From the NCBI GenBank assembly GCA_937863225.1, contig CALMEI010000040.1, positions 186,001 to 250,000 of the forward strand: a DNA stretch of 64,000 nt. The letters are read 5' to 3'. Shown here piece by piece: positions 17,800 to 27,488 of this stretch (within the stretch, counting starts at the first letter, position 1; each line of letters begins with the position of its first letter). The notes under the pieces are model-generated. The model searched no databases and was not told the origin of the DNA. It saw nothing but the letters and a program-made list of their open reading frames with translations. The DNA is from an uncultured Polaromonas sp. (GTDB lineage Bacteria > Pseudomonadota > Gammaproteobacteria > Burkholderiales > Burkholderiaceae_C). A program made the translations under genes and the position numbers.

Positions 17800-19379
17800 G
17801 ACGTTTGACGCGCGGCGTTTTCATTGTTTGGATCGTGTTCCGATACGGTCTCGATGAAATGGTGCTGTCGAGCTTCAAAAAGCCATGGCTCAATGTGCTC
17901 ACAAGACTTCTTTCACTGGGTCGTAATTTATCTGCGCCACGAGGGCAGCGTCTACGCCAAGCACTCGAACGTTTAGGTCCCATATTCGTCAAATTTGGTC
18001 AGGTACTCTCAACCAGGCGCGATTTGATGCCGCTGGACATCGCCGATGAATTGGCTAAATTGCAAGACCGTGTGCCACCGTTCGATACAGCCATCGCCAT
18101 TGCCAATATAGAGAAGGCATTCCGCAAACCATTGTCGGAAATATTCATCAATTTTGATGAAAAACCTATCGCCAGCGCATCCGTTGCTCAAGTGCATTTT
18201 GCAACCGTACGCGACAGAAAAGATGTGCTTCGCGAAGTAGCGGTCAAGGTTTTGCGACCAGACATGCTGCCTGTCATCGAAAAAGACTTGAGCCTGATGC
18301 ACATGATGGCAGGCTGGGTGGAAACGTTGAGCACGGACGGTAAACGTTTGAAACCGCGCGAAGTCGTGGCGGAGTTTGATCGACATTTGCATGACGAACT
18401 TGATCTCATTCGTGAGGCCTCAAGCGCAGCACAACTCAAACGCAACATGCAAGCACACAGCAATGGCAGCGATTTGGTTTTGATACCGGAAATGTATTGG
18501 GATTTTTGCCGTCCCGAAGTGCTCGTGATGGAACGCATGAAAGGTGTTCCCATTAACCAAACCAACGTGTTACGCGAAGCTGGTGTTGACTTCAAGAAAC
18601 TGGCGCGCGATGGCGTCACCATATTCTTTACACAGGTTTTTAGGGATGGATTTTTTCATGCCGATATGCACCCCGGCAATATCCAAGTCAGCTTGGAACC
18701 TGCCACATTTGGTCGCTACATCCTGTTGGACTTCGGCATCATTGGCAGCTTGACCAATGTCGATAAAGAATACTTGGCACAAAACTTCACAGCGTTTTTC
18801 AGGCGCGATTACAAAAGGGTAGCAGAGCTGCACATAGAGTCTGGATGGGTACCCAAAACCACGCGCGTGGATGAGCTGGAATCTGCTATCCGCGCAGTTT
18901 GTGAGCCCTATTTTGACCGGCCTTTGAAGGAAATATCATTGGGAATGGTATTGATGCGTTTGTTTCAAACATCACGCCGTTTCCATGTTGAAATTCAACC
19001 CCAATTGGTATTATTGCAAAAAACACTCCTCAATATCGAGGGTTTGGGACGCGACTTGGATCCCGATTTGGATTTATGGAGCACGGCCAAACCGTTTTTA
19101 GAAAACTGGATGATGGACCAATTGGGACCACAAAAGTTGCTTGCCGAGCTCAAAGCCCAAGCGCCACGTTATGCTAAATTACTGCCAGACTTGCCACTGC
19201 TGTTGGCAGACTTTTTGAAACAGCGAACTGAAGATACGTCACACGACAAACAAATTTTGATGGATTTACTGGCCTCTCAAAAGCGTACCAACAAATTATT
19301 GCAAGCCATCATTTACAGTGGAGTTGGTTTTGTTTTGGGCTTAATTGTGATGCAAATTATTTATCGAATTCGTTTATAG
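17796..19379 (+). CDS. ubiB: ubiquinone biosynthesis protein kinase-like UbiB
   Basis: Atypical ABC1/ADCK kinase-like ATPase required for ubiquinone synthesis, 527 residues. The KxGQ motif reads KFGQ at 66-69. The alanine-rich loop (ASASVAQVH), [11 protein letters not shown] catalytic-loop motif and LLDFGIIG metal-binding motif follow in order. Two hydrophobic segments near the C-terminus (about 504-527) anchor it in the inner membrane. It overlaps ubiJ by four bases. Confidence 0.96.
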   Translation: MRRLTRGVFIVWIVFRYGLDEMVLSSFKKPWLNVLTRLLSLGRNLSAPRGQRLRQALERLGPIFVKFGQVLSTRRDLMPLDIADELAKLQDRVPPFDTAIAIANIEKAFRKPLSEIFINFDEKPIASASVAQVHFATVRDRKDVLREVAVKVLRPDMLPVIEKDLSLMHMMAGWVETLSTDGKRLKPREVVAEFDRHLHDELDLIREASSAAQLKRNMQAHSNGSDLVLIPEMYWDFCRPEVLVMERMKGVPINQTNVLREAGVDFKKLARDGVTIFFTQVFRDGFFHADMHPGNIQVSLEPATFGRYILLDFGIIGSLTNVDKEYLAQNFTAFFRRDYKRVAELHIESGWVPKTTRVDELESAIRAVCEPYFDRPLKEISLGMVLMRLFQTSRRFHVEIQPQLVLLQKTLLNIEGLGRDLDPDLDLWSTAKPFLENWMMDQLGPQKLLAELKAQAPRYAKLLPDLPLLLADFLKQRTEDTSHDKQILMDLLASQKRTNKLLQAIIYSGVGFVLGLIVMQIIYRIRL

Positions 19380-19407
19380 ACATGGATCATTGAAGGATAG
19401 CTTAGAT

Positions 19408-20874
19408 ATGCTTTTGACATTCATCGCCGTATATTTGGTCATCTCCATCGGAATCGGTTTGTATGCCGCTAAAAGAGTTAAAAATACAGCCGATTACGCC
19501 GTAGCGGGACGAAGTATGCCACTGGCAGTTGTGATAGCCATGACGTTTGCCACGTGGTTTGGCTCTGAAACTGTGTTGGGTGTGTCAGCGCGTTTTGTGC
19601 AAGGTGGTCTTGGCTCCGTTGTTGAAGACCCAGTTGGGGCATCCATGTGCTTGATTTTGGTCGGTTTGTTTTTTGCATACAAGTTGTACCAAAAAAATCT
19701 CATCACGATTGGCGACTATTACCGTCAACGTTATGGCAAAGTGATTGAGATCACATGCTCAATCATCATCATGGTCAGCTATTTAGGATGGGTAGCGGCG
19801 CAAATTACCGCATTGGGTTTGGTATTCAACCTGCTGACACAAGGGCAGATTTCAACCTCCGCAGGTATGGTTCTGGGTACTGCCATTGTGTTGGTTTACA
19901 CCTTGTATGGAGGCATGTGGTCCGTGGCCATGACAGACTTCATTCAAATGATTGTGATTGCGTTGGGGCTCCTCGCCATTGCTTGGTTCGCATCTGATCT
20001 GGCTGGTGGAGCGGGTAAAGTCATGGCGTTGGCTGAAGAGAAAGGAAGCTTGCAACTCTTCCCAACGGGTGGCATCGGCGACTGGATTCCTTTTATTGCG
20101 GCTGCAGTCACCATGATGTTGGGGTCCATTCCCCAACAAGATGTGTTTGCGCGTGTGATGCCCTCGAAGGACGCCAAAACGGCTGTACGTGGCCCAGTGA
20201 TTGGTGGCATTTTGTATTTTTTGTTTGCACTCGTTCCCATGTTTGTGGTGATGGCAGCGGTACTCATCATGCCGGAAACCACCAATGCGCTTCTCAAAGA
20301 CGACCCGCAAAAGGTTTTGCCGACATTGGTCATGGAGAAGATGCCATTGATGTTGCAAATCACCTTTTTCGGTGCATTGTTATCTGCCATCATGTCGACC
20401 GCTTCGGCCACCTTGCTCGCCCCAAGTACCACGTTTGTTGAAAATATATTGCGCAACATCAAACCAGGTATGAGCGATGCGGCCACCCTCAAAGCCATGC
20501 GTTGGTCGGTCTTGGTTTTCACTGGCTTAGTTTTGACATATGCACTTTCGATGCAAGGCACTTCGATCTATGATTTGGTCTCTGGTGCCTACCAAATCAC
20601 CTTGGTTGGCGCATTTGTTCCTTTGGTTTTTGGCTTGTATTGGAAACGTGCCACAACCCAAGGCGCGGTGTTGTCCATCATATTGGGTGTGGGTACATGG
20701 TTGGCCTTCTTGAGCATGAGCACCTTGTCTGCTGTGTTTCCTGGTCAGCTCGCAGGTTTATTGGCCGCATTGTTGGGCATGTTTGTTGGCTCCTTGCTTC
20801 CGCAAGCCATTGCCGATAAAAAAGGCCATGTTCACCACTATACGGGCAGCCCTTCTGCCCAGACACCGCAATAA
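19408..20874 (+). CDS. sodium:solute symporter family protein
   Basis: A polytopic protein of 488 residues in the SSS family, with about thirteen hydrophobic segments. It contains the family hallmarks VAGRSMPLAVVIAMTFATWF near residue 35 and GALLSAIMSTASATLLAPST near residue 330. I prefer ATG 19408, ten bases after AAGGA, to the TTG at 19390. The transported solute (organic acid, amino acid, sugar or pantothenate in relatives) cannot be read. It stands alone between ubiB and the fmdB operon. Confidence 0.88.
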   Translation: MLLTFIAVYLVISIGIGLYAAKRVKNTADYAVAGRSMPLAVVIAMTFATWFGSETVLGVSARFVQGGLGSVVEDPVGASMCLILVGLFFAYKLYQKNLITIGDYYRQRYGKVIEITCSIIIMVSYLGWVAAQITALGLVFNLLTQGQISTSAGMVLGTAIVLVYTLYGGMWSVAMTDFIQMIVIALGLLAIAWFASDLAGGAGKVMALAEEKGSLQLFPTGGIGDWIPFIAAAVTMMLGSIPQQDVFARVMPSKDAKTAVRGPVIGGILYFLFALVPMFVVMAAVLIMPETTNALLKDDPQKVLPTLVMEKMPLMLQITFFGALLSAIMSTASATLLAPSTTFVENILRNIKPGMSDAATLKAMRWSVLVFTGLVLTYALSMQGTSIYDLVSGAYQITLVGAFVPLVFGLYWKRATTQGAVLSIILGVGTWLAFLSMSTLSAVFPGQLAGLLAALLGMFVGSLLPQAIADKKGHVHHYTGSPSAQTPQ

Positions 20875-20898
20875 AGAGCACACGTTTGGGCTAGCACT

Positions 20899-20904
20899 TA
20901 TAAT
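20899..20904 (+). promoter_or_regulatory. candidate -10 box for fmdB-DUF502-aspS
   Basis: A perfect TATAAT lies 72 bases before the fmdB start in the 101-base gap after the symporter gene. No strong -35 box is evident. It is the best promoter candidate for the following three-gene run. Confidence 0.35.
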
Positions 20905-20975
20905 CCTATGCTTTGCTCAATATGGGCTAGTCGAGTCCTTTTTGCACCATTTATCGCGATATTTCGCTCAGTTTT

Positions 20976-21257
20976 ATGCCAATTTACGCCTACAAATGCG
21001 ATGCCTGTGGCCATGCCAAAGATGTTTTGCAAAAAATGTCTGACCCATTGTTAACAGATTGTCCAGCCTGTGGTCAAGCCACGTTTAAAAAACAACTCAC
21101 TGCTTCAGGATTTCAACTGAAAGGCACGGGTTGGTACGCCACCGATTTCAAAGGTAGCCCCAGTACCAGCAGTTGCGCCCCTGGTTCCTCTGGCTCTGAA
21201 ACGCCAGCAGCAGCTTGTGCCAGCTGCCCTGCTGCACCTTCTTCAGAAAGCGCTTGA
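20976..21257 (+). CDS. FmdB-type zinc-ribbon protein
   Basis: A 93-residue protein starting MPIYAYKCDACG, with a zinc ribbon formed by Cys8, Cys11, Cys29 and Cys32. A low-complexity Ser/Ala/Pro tail contains three further cysteines. This FmdB/CxxC_CxxC_SSSS family is often described as putative regulatory; no function is established. Its TGA overlaps the start of the DUF502 gene (TGATG), and the fmdB-DUF502-aspS order is common in Burkholderiales. Confidence 0.9.
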   Translation: MPIYAYKCDACGHAKDVLQKMSDPLLTDCPACGQATFKKQLTASGFQLKGTGWYATDFKGSPSTSSCAPGSSGSETPAAACASCPAAPSSESA

Positions 21258-21895
21258 TGCTGTCATCCCTGCGCAAATGGATGTTTGCCGGTTTGCTGGT
21301 GATTGTGCCCGTCGCTATCACCATTTGGCTGATCGAGTGGATGCTCAGCACACTGGATAAAACACTGCTCATCCTACCTGCAGCGTGGCACCCAGATAAG
21401 TTATTGGGATTCCACATACCTGGCTTTGGACTGATATTGGCGGTTATCAGTTTACTGATTGTGGGCGCTGCAGCCAGTAATTTCTTTGGGAAAAAAGTCG
21501 TTGTTTGGGGCGATACTGTCTTACACCGCATACCCGTGGTTCGCTCTATTTACTCCAGCGTTAAACAAGTATCCGATACCTTGTTTTCAGAGAATGGCAA
21601 TGCTTTTCGCAAAGCGGTATTGATTCAATGGCCCAGAACCGATGTGTGGACGATCGCTTTTGTAACTGGCAAACCCAACGGCGAACTTTTAACGCACCTC
21701 AAAGACGATTTTGTGAGCATTTATGTGCCCACTACACCCAATCCAACCGGTGGCTATTTTGTTTTGCTGAAAATGAGCGACTGTATCGAACTGGACATGA
21801 GCGTGGACGAAGCGCTGAAATACATTGTGTCAATGGGCGTTGTTTCACCCAAAATCATGGCCATAAAGGCTGAGAAAAAACTGGGGCAGAACTAG
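21257..21895 (+). CDS. DUF502 family membrane protein
   Basis: The 212 residues start MLSSLRKWMFAGLLVIVPVAITIWL, with two N-terminal hydrophobic segments (about 10-32 and 56-78). A soluble domain follows with the DUF502 landmarks IPVVRSIYSSVKQV and YVPTTPNPTGGYFV. Function is unknown. The ATG shares a base with the fmdB stop, which fixes this start; a longer reading from 21215 lies inside fmdB. It is cotranscribed with fmdB and probably aspS. Confidence 0.9.
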   Translation: MLSSLRKWMFAGLLVIVPVAITIWLIEWMLSTLDKTLLILPAAWHPDKLLGFHIPGFGLILAVISLLIVGAAASNFFGKKVVVWGDTVLHRIPVVRSIYSSVKQVSDTLFSENGNAFRKAVLIQWPRTDVWTIAFVTGKPNGELLTHLKDDFVSIYVPTTPNPTGGYFVLLKMSDCIELDMSVDEALKYIVSMGVVSPKIMAIKAEKKLGQN

Positions 21896-21959
21896 CCACA
21901 TCACCTCCATCTATTCACTTCAATTATTTATCTAAAGTATTCAACCTGAGTAATTCAAA

Positions 21960-23777
21960 ATGGCAATGCGATCAACTTATTGCGGTCTGGTGACCGAAGC
22001 TTTATTGGGACAAACCGTGACTTTATGTGGCTGGGTCAACAGGAGACGCGACCACGGCGGCGTGATATTTGTTGACCTGCGCGACCGCGAAGGCTATGTA
22101 CAAGTGGTGTGCGACCCAGACCGTGCTGACATGTTCAAGTTGGCCGAAGGTCTGCGGAACGAGTTTTGCATCCAAATCAAAGGCTTGGTGCGTGCGCGCC
22201 CTGAAGGCACCGTCAATGACAATCTAAAAAGCGGCAAAATTGAAATTTTGTGCCATGAATTGGTGGTGCTCAACGCTTCTGTGACACCACCCTTCCAATT
22301 GGATGATGACAATTTGTCAGAAACCACCCGCCTGACGCACCGCGTACTGGATCTGCGCCGCCCTTACATGCAGAACAACCTCATGCTGCGCTACAAAGTC
22401 AGCATGGAAGTGCGCAAATTTTTAGATGAAAACGGATTCATCGACATTGAAACGCCGATGCTCACCAAGAGCACCCCTGAAGGCGCACGCGATTACTTGG
22501 TACCCAGCCGTGTGCACGATGGACACTTTTTTGCGTTGCCACAATCGCCTCAGCTCTTCAAGCAATTGTTGATGGTGGCAGGCTACGACCGCTACTACCA
22601 AATCGTCAAGTGTTTCCGCGATGAAGATTTGCGCGCCGACCGCCAGCCGGAATTTACACAGATCGATATCGAAACATCATTTTTAGACGAACAAGAAATT
22701 CGCGACATTTTCCAAGACATGATCAAACGTGTGTTCAAGAACACCATCAACGTTGACTTGGGCGAATTCCCTGTCATGACCTATGCCGATGCCATGCACA
22801 TTTACGGCTCTGACAAACCTGATTTGCGCGTGAAGCTGCAATTCACTGAAGTGACGGATGTGATGACCGACGTGGACTTCAAAGTCTTCTCTGGCGCCGC
22901 CAACATGAAAGGCGGTCGTGTGGTTGCGTTGTGTATACCCGGTGCAGCACGCGAATCAGGAGGCATGAGCCGTGGCGAAATTGATGGTTACACCGAGTTT
23001 GTCAAAATCTATGGCGCCAAAGGATTGGCCTACATCAAAGTCAACGAACTCGCGAAAGGCCGCGATGGCTTGCAAAGCCCTATCGTTAAAAACATCCATG
23101 ATGCCGCCATCACCGAAGTGCTGAAACGCACAGGTGCAAAAGATGGCGATTTGATTTTCTTTGGTGCCGACAAAGCCAAGATCGTGAACGACGCCATTGG
23201 TGCCTTGCGTCTCAAAATTGGCCACAGCGAATTTGGTAAAAACAACGGCCTGTTTGAAAACGCATGGCGTCCCATGTGGGTGGTGGACTTCCCGATGTTT
23301 GAATACGACGACGAAGCCCAGCGCTACACCGCCACGCACCACCCTTTCACAGCACCCAAAGACGGGCATGAAGACTGGATGGTATCAGCGCCTGAGAAAT
23401 GCATCTCCAAAGGCTATGACATGGTCTTGAACGGCTGGGAAATGGGCGGCGGCTCAGTGCGTATTCACCGCGCGGACGTGCAACAAAAAGTATTTGATGC
23501 ATTGAAAATCACCCCCGAAGAAGCACAGATCAAATTCGGTTTCTTGTTGGATGCATTGCAATACGGCGCCCCCCCACATGGTGGCTTGGCCTTCGGTTTA
23601 GATCGCATCGTCACTTTGATGACAGGCGCAGAATCGATTCGCGACGTGATCGCATTCCCCAAAACCCAACGCGCCCAATGTCTGCTGACCGACGCACCTT
23701 CCTTGGTAGACGAAAAGCAACTCAAAGAACTCCACATCCGCCTGCGCAACCCGGTGGAAGCGCCAAAAGCGGCTTAA
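21960..23777 (+). CDS. aspS: aspartyl-tRNA synthetase
   Basis: Class II aminoacyl-tRNA synthetase of 605 residues. It has an N-terminal OB-fold anticodon-binding domain ([20 protein letters not shown]) and a catalytic core with motif 2 [24 protein letters not shown] insertion domain of bacterial type lies in the middle, and motif 3 is [13 protein letters not shown]. No Shine-Dalgarno is seen; the leader is pyrimidine-rich. Whether it is discriminating (Asp only) or also charges tRNA-Asn cannot be settled here. Confidence 0.97.
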   Translation: MAMRSTYCGLVTEALLGQTVTLCGWVNRRRDHGGVIFVDLRDREGYVQVVCDPDRADMFKLAEGLRNEFCIQIKGLVRARPEGTVNDNLKSGKIEILCHELVVLNASVTPPFQLDDDNLSETTRLTHRVLDLRRPYMQNNLMLRYKVSMEVRKFLDENGFIDIETPMLTKSTPEGARDYLVPSRVHDGHFFALPQSPQLFKQLLMVAGYDRYYQIVKCFRDEDLRADRQPEFTQIDIETSFLDEQEIRDIFQDMIKRVFKNTINVDLGEFPVMTYADAMHIYGSDKPDLRVKLQFTEVTDVMTDVDFKVFSGAANMKGGRVVALCIPGAARESGGMSRGEIDGYTEFVKIYGAKGLAYIKVNELAKGRDGLQSPIVKNIHDAAITEVLKRTGAKDGDLIFFGADKAKIVNDAIGALRLKIGHSEFGKNNGLFENAWRPMWVVDFPMFEYDDEAQRYTATHHPFTAPKDGHEDWMVSAPEKCISKGYDMVLNGWEMGGGSVRIHRADVQQKVFDALKITPEEAQIKFGFLLDALQYGAPPHGGLAFGLDRIVTLMTGAESIRDVIAFPKTQRAQCLLTDAPSLVDEKQLKELHIRLRNPVEAPKAA

Positions 23778-23782
23778 ATCTG

Positions 23783-23859
23783 CCATTTTATATAAGAAAT
23801 TGGCCTCTAGCCGGCGTATTGATTGCCTAGAGTGCTATTAAATATATAGCATTCTAGGT
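23783..23859 (-). repeat. dispersed hairpin repeat, copy 4 (aspS / yqaA gap)
   Basis: In minus orientation. CTAGAGTGCTAT (23827-23838) pairs with ATAGCATTCTAG (23846-23857) except for one wobble, a 12-bp stem with a 7-base loop. The GGCAAT-AATACGCC core and AGAGGCC block follow on the minus strand. It lies between convergent genes, so a terminator role is plausible. Confidence 0.85.
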
Positions 23860-23866
23860 ACCACGT

Positions 23867-24358
23867 CTACAAACCAAAGCCTGCAAATTTTGCTGGGAAA
23901 AGCCCTAGCAGCACCGCTGTCATCACCAGATAGCGCAAGAATTTACCTATGGCCATGTAGACAGCGCATTGCCAAAAGGGGAGTTTGAGCCAGCCCGCTA
24001 CGGCACACAAAGGGTCGCCCACCAGCGGTAAAAATGACAGCAAACACGCTTTCGGACCAATGCGCTCTAACCAATCCAGCGCTTTGACATGAACCGTTGA
24101 ATGCTGGTATTTGTCCCTGACCATGTGCGCACCGTAGCCCATCCACCAATCCACCATGCCCCCCAAAGTATTGCCAGCAGTGGCGACAAAAATGGTGGGC
24201 CAAAATAAATCGGGGTTGAGTTTAATCAGGCCAAATACCGCCGGTTCAGAGCCCAGTGGTAACAAAGTGGCGCTGATGAATGAGACAACAAATACCGTGC
24301 TTAAGCCAAATTTTGGCAATGCCAAATAGCTCAGCAATTGTTCTAACCAAATTTCCAT
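23867..24358 (-). CDS. YqaA-type VTT-domain (DedA-like) membrane protein
   Basis: A 163-residue protein from ATG 24358 (MEIWLEQLLSYLALPKFGLS). It carries the small YqaA form of the SNARE-associated/VTT fold: SATLLPLGSEPAVFGLI, a glycine-rich ATAGNTLGGMVDWWMGY segment and LSFLPLVGDPLCAVAGWL with its conserved charged residues buried in hydrophobic stretches. DedA-superfamily proteins include undecaprenyl-phosphate flippases, but that is not shown for this subgroup. A longer frame to 24466 would overlap the dusB leader and is unlikely. Confidence 0.87.
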   Translation of the reverse strand: MEIWLEQLLSYLALPKFGLSTVFVVSFISATLLPLGSEPAVFGLIKLNPDLFWPTIFVATAGNTLGGMVDWWMGYGAHMVRDKYQHSTVHVKALDWLERIGPKACLLSFLPLVGDPLCAVAGWLKLPFWQCAVYMAIGKFLRYLVMTAVLLGLFPAKFAGFGL

Positions 24359-24477
24359 AATCAAAGAGTATAGGTGTTTGATTGGCTTGCTTGATTGGTG
24401 GCTTGAAGCGCTACAATTGTGCTTCTTTTTTAAGCAGCACAAATCGCTCAACTCTGACAACCGCACCTCACACAGCC

Positions 24478-25530
24478 ATGCAGATTGGTCAATTCCAACT
24501 TCCCAACAATTTGTTTGTTGCCCCCATGGCGGGCGTGACCGACAGACCTTTTCGCACTTTGTGCAAAAAGTTGGGGGCGGGTTATGCGGTGAGCGAGATG
24601 GTCACTTCACGCCGTGATTTGTGGCATACCCTGAAAACATCGCGCCGCGCGGATCACACGGGGGAGTCTGCACCCATAGCCGTGCAGATAGCGGGCACGG
24701 ATGCAGCCATGATGGCGGATGCTGCGCTGTACAACATCGATAACGGCGCACAAATCATCGACATCAACATGGGCTGCCCTGCCAAAAAAGTTTGCAACAA
24801 ATGGACTGGTTCGGCTTTGATGCAAGACGAAGCATTGGCCTTGCAAATTGTTGAAGCGGTGGTCAACGCCTGTGCACCACGCCAGGTTCCGGTGACCTTG
24901 AAAATGCGTACAGGTTGGTGCCAAGCGCACAAAAACGCAGTGGCTTTGGCACGCACCTTTGAACAAGCTGGGGTACAGATGTTGGCCGTACATGGTCGCA
25001 CACGTGAACAAGGCTACAAAGGCGAAGCCGAATACGACACCATTGCTGCAGTCAAAGCAGCGGTGCAAATCCCTGTGGTGGCCAACGGTGACATTCACTC
25101 ACCTCAAAAAGCGCGAGATGTTTTGGCAAGCACCCGTGCAGATGCAGTGATGATAGGTCGTGCCGCGCAAGGCAGGCCTTGGATTTTTCGTGAAATCGCG
25201 CACTTTTTAGCAACTGGCACGCAGCTTGCGTCTCCTTTGGTGGCCCAGGTGAAGCGCTTGTTGTGTGATCATTTGTTAGACCATTACGATTTGTATGGCG
25301 AATTTGCAGGCGTGCGCACTGCGCGCAAGCACATCGCATGGTACGTGCGCGACCTGCCCGGGGGCGAAATGTTCCGTCAACAAATGAACCAAATTGAGGA
25401 CAGCCAGCTTCAATTGGATGCGGTGACGCACTATTTTGATCAATTGGCAATGCAATATGAACGTTTACCCGAAGACAGAAACAACTCAGGCGCTAGTAAA
25501 CTGAACGCAGAACTGCAAACATTGATTTGA
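24478..25530 (+). CDS. dusB: tRNA-dihydrouridine synthase B
   Basis: FMN-dependent TIM-barrel enzyme that reduces uridine in tRNA. From ATG 24478 (MQIGQFQLPNNLFVAPMAGVTD) it has 350 residues. The catalytic Cys100 is in INMGCPAKKVCNKWTGSALM, and the FMN-phosphate region VMIGRAAQGRPWIF is intact. The extended frame to 24382 is in a leader with no family match. The dusB-fis order is the same as in enterics, where fis is expressed through the dusB transcript. Confidence 0.96.
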   Translation: MQIGQFQLPNNLFVAPMAGVTDRPFRTLCKKLGAGYAVSEMVTSRRDLWHTLKTSRRADHTGESAPIAVQIAGTDAAMMADAALYNIDNGAQIIDINMGCPAKKVCNKWTGSALMQDEALALQIVEAVVNACAPRQVPVTLKMRTGWCQAHKNAVALARTFEQAGVQMLAVHGRTREQGYKGEAEYDTIAAVKAAVQIPVVANGDIHSPQKARDVLASTRADAVMIGRAAQGRPWIFREIAHFLATGTQLASPLVAQVKRLLCDHLLDHYDLYGEFAGVRTARKHIAWYVRDLPGGEMFRQQMNQIEDSQLQLDAVTHYFDQLAMQYERLPEDRNNSGASKLNAELQTLI

Positions 25531-25579
25531 GAATCCCACCAAAATTTATCGAACATATCAAGACACACCACTGGATAAC

Positions 25580-25813
25580 ATGAGTAAGACCGTATTAGAT
25601 GCTTGCGTACGCGACAGTTTGCAATCCTATTTTAAAGATTTGGCAGGTGAAGCACCCTGCAACATTTATGACATGTTGATTAAAGCCGTAGAAAAACCCA
25701 TGCTTGAAGTGGTGATGCAGCACACGGAGCAAAACCAATCCAAAGCCGCAGAATGTTTAGGTTTGAATCGCAATACCCTGCGCAAAAAATTACTCGAGCA
25801 CCAACTGATTTAG
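25580..25813 (+). CDS. fis: Fis-family nucleoid-associated DNA-binding protein
   Basis: A 77-residue protein with the Fis C-terminal helix-turn-helix ([21 protein letters not shown], one residue over a typical motif). The N-terminal beta-hairpin region is shortened relative to the 98-residue enteric Fis, as is usual in betaproteobacteria. It lies 49 bases after dusB and before purH, an order conserved in this group. Confidence 0.93.
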   Translation: MSKTVLDACVRDSLQSYFKDLAGEAPCNIYDMLIKAVEKPMLEVVMQHTEQNQSKAAECLGLNRNTLRKKLLEHQLI

Positions 25814-25850
25814 TCACTGTCACTTTTTTCTATCCATCAATTTTCAACTA

Positions 25851-25874
25851 TTCTCATCAATCTCCAATCTCTCT
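25851..25874 (+). promoter_or_regulatory. pyrimidine-rich leader of purH, no Shine-Dalgarno
   Basis: The bases before the purH ATG contain TTCTCATCAATCTCCAA (25851-25867) and no purine-rich ribosome binding site. A near-copy, TTCTCATCAACCTCCAA (58636-58652), lies before hisA, with 16 of 17 bases the same. The role, if any, is unknown. Confidence 0.45.
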
Positions 25875-27446
25875 ATGCACGCTCTCATATCTGTCTCGGA
25901 CAAAACTGGTATTTTAGAATTTTCACGTGAATTGCACGCATTGGGCATCCAGATTCTGTCCACGGGCGGAACAGCTAAACTTTTGGCAGACAATGGCGTG
26001 CCTGTGACGGAGGTTGCAGAACACACTGGGTTTCCAGAGATGTTAGATGGTCGCGTTAAAACCTTGCACCCTAAAATTCATGGCGGTTTACTGGCCAGGC
26101 GCGATTTACCCGAACACATGACAGCGATTCAAGCGCATGGCATTGACACGATTGATTTGTTGGTAGTCAACCTCTACCCTTTTGAAGCCACGGTTGCCAA
26201 AGCGGGTTGTACGTTAGAAGACGCGATTGAAAATATTGACATTGGCGGGCCTGCAATGGTGCGTTCCGCAGCCAAAAATTGGAAAGATGTGGGGGTGTTA
26301 ACCGATGCATCGCAATACACTGGTGTGCTGGCAGAATTGAAAACTGCCGGCAAACTCAGTGACAAAACCAAATTTAGCTTATCGGTTGCCGCCTTCAATC
26401 GCATCAGCCAGTACGACGGTGCCATCAGCGATTATTTGTCTCGCATCCAAGATGATGGCAGTCACGCTTTATTCCCTGCACAATCGAATGGTCGATTTGT
26501 CAAACTGCAAGACTTGCGCTACGGCGAAAACCCGCATCAACAGGCTGCTTTTTACCGTGATTTATACCCTGCGCCAGGTTCGCTCGTCACTGCCGTGCAA
26601 TTGCAGGGCAAAGAACTGAGTTACAACAACATTGCCGATGCCGATGCAGCTTGGGAATGTGTCAAGAGTTTCAGTGAACCTGCCTGCGTGATAGTAAAAC
26701 ACGCCAACCCTTGCGGCGTGGCTGTGGGCGTGGACAGCTTAGAAGCTTACAACAAAGCATTTTCAACCGACCCCACTTCTGCATTTGGCGGCATCATTGC
26801 TGTGAACCGTACGATCGATGCGGACTGTGCACAGCAAATTGCCAAACAGTTTGTTGAAGTGTTAATGGCACCCGCCTATACACCTGAGGCTTTGGATATT
26901 TTTAAAGCCAAAGCCAATGTGCGCGTATTGCAAATTGAGTTACCCAAGGGCGGGCGCACGGATTGGGACAATGGTCGCAACGCCGTGGATGTCAAACGCA
27001 TAGGCTCTGGCTTGTTGATGCAAACGGCGGACAACCATGTTTTGGCAATGTCAGATTTGAAGGTCGTCTCCAAAGCGCAACCTACGCCACAGCAATTACA
27101 AGATTTATTGTTCGCATGGACCGTGGCGAAATACGTTAAATCAAATGCCATTGTTTTCTGCGCCAAGGGCATGACCATGGGCGTGGGGGCTGGACAAATG
27201 AGCCGTTTGGATTCGGCCCGCATTGCCAGCATCAAAGCTGAACATGCAAATTTGTCACTCAAAGGTACGGCCGTCGCCAGTGACGCCTTTTTCCCATTTC
27301 GCGATGGTTTAGATGTTGTCGTGAATGCGGGTGCCACATGCGTGATTCAACCTGGTGGCAGCATGCGCGATGCCGAGGTCATTGCTGCGGCAGATGAGCA
27401 TGGCGTGGTGATGGTGTTCACCGGTGTACGGCATTTCAGACACTGA
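25875..27446 (+). CDS. purH: bifunctional AICAR transformylase / IMP cyclohydrolase
   Basis: Catalyses the last two steps of IMP synthesis. The 523 residues begin with the MGS-like IMP cyclohydrolase domain (about 1-190, with STGGTAKLL and [17 protein letters not shown]). The AICAR transformylase domain carries the Lys-His pair at 275-276 in [10 protein letters not shown] and the conserved LRYGENPHQ segment. AICAR is also the by-product of HisH/HisF, encoded at 57869 and 59522, so purH recycles output of the his operon in the same window. Confidence 0.97.
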   Translation: MHALISVSDKTGILEFSRELHALGIQILSTGGTAKLLADNGVPVTEVAEHTGFPEMLDGRVKTLHPKIHGGLLARRDLPEHMTAIQAHGIDTIDLLVVNLYPFEATVAKAGCTLEDAIENIDIGGPAMVRSAAKNWKDVGVLTDASQYTGVLAELKTAGKLSDKTKFSLSVAAFNRISQYDGAISDYLSRIQDDGSHALFPAQSNGRFVKLQDLRYGENPHQQAAFYRDLYPAPGSLVTAVQLQGKELSYNNIADADAAWECVKSFSEPACVIVKHANPCGVAVGVDSLEAYNKAFSTDPTSAFGGIIAVNRTIDADCAQQIAKQFVEVLMAPAYTPEALDIFKAKANVRVLQIELPKGGRTDWDNGRNAVDVKRIGSGLLMQTADNHVLAMSDLKVVSKAQPTPQQLQDLLFAWTVAKYVKSNAIVFCAKGMTMGVGAGQMSRLDSARIASIKAEHANLSLKGTAVASDAFFPFRDGLDVVVNAGATCVIQPGGSMRDAEVIAAADEHGVVMVFTGVRHFRH

Positions 27447-27488
27447 TTAGCAATTTCTTTAAGCCCCAATATTCAACACGCTCTGCCC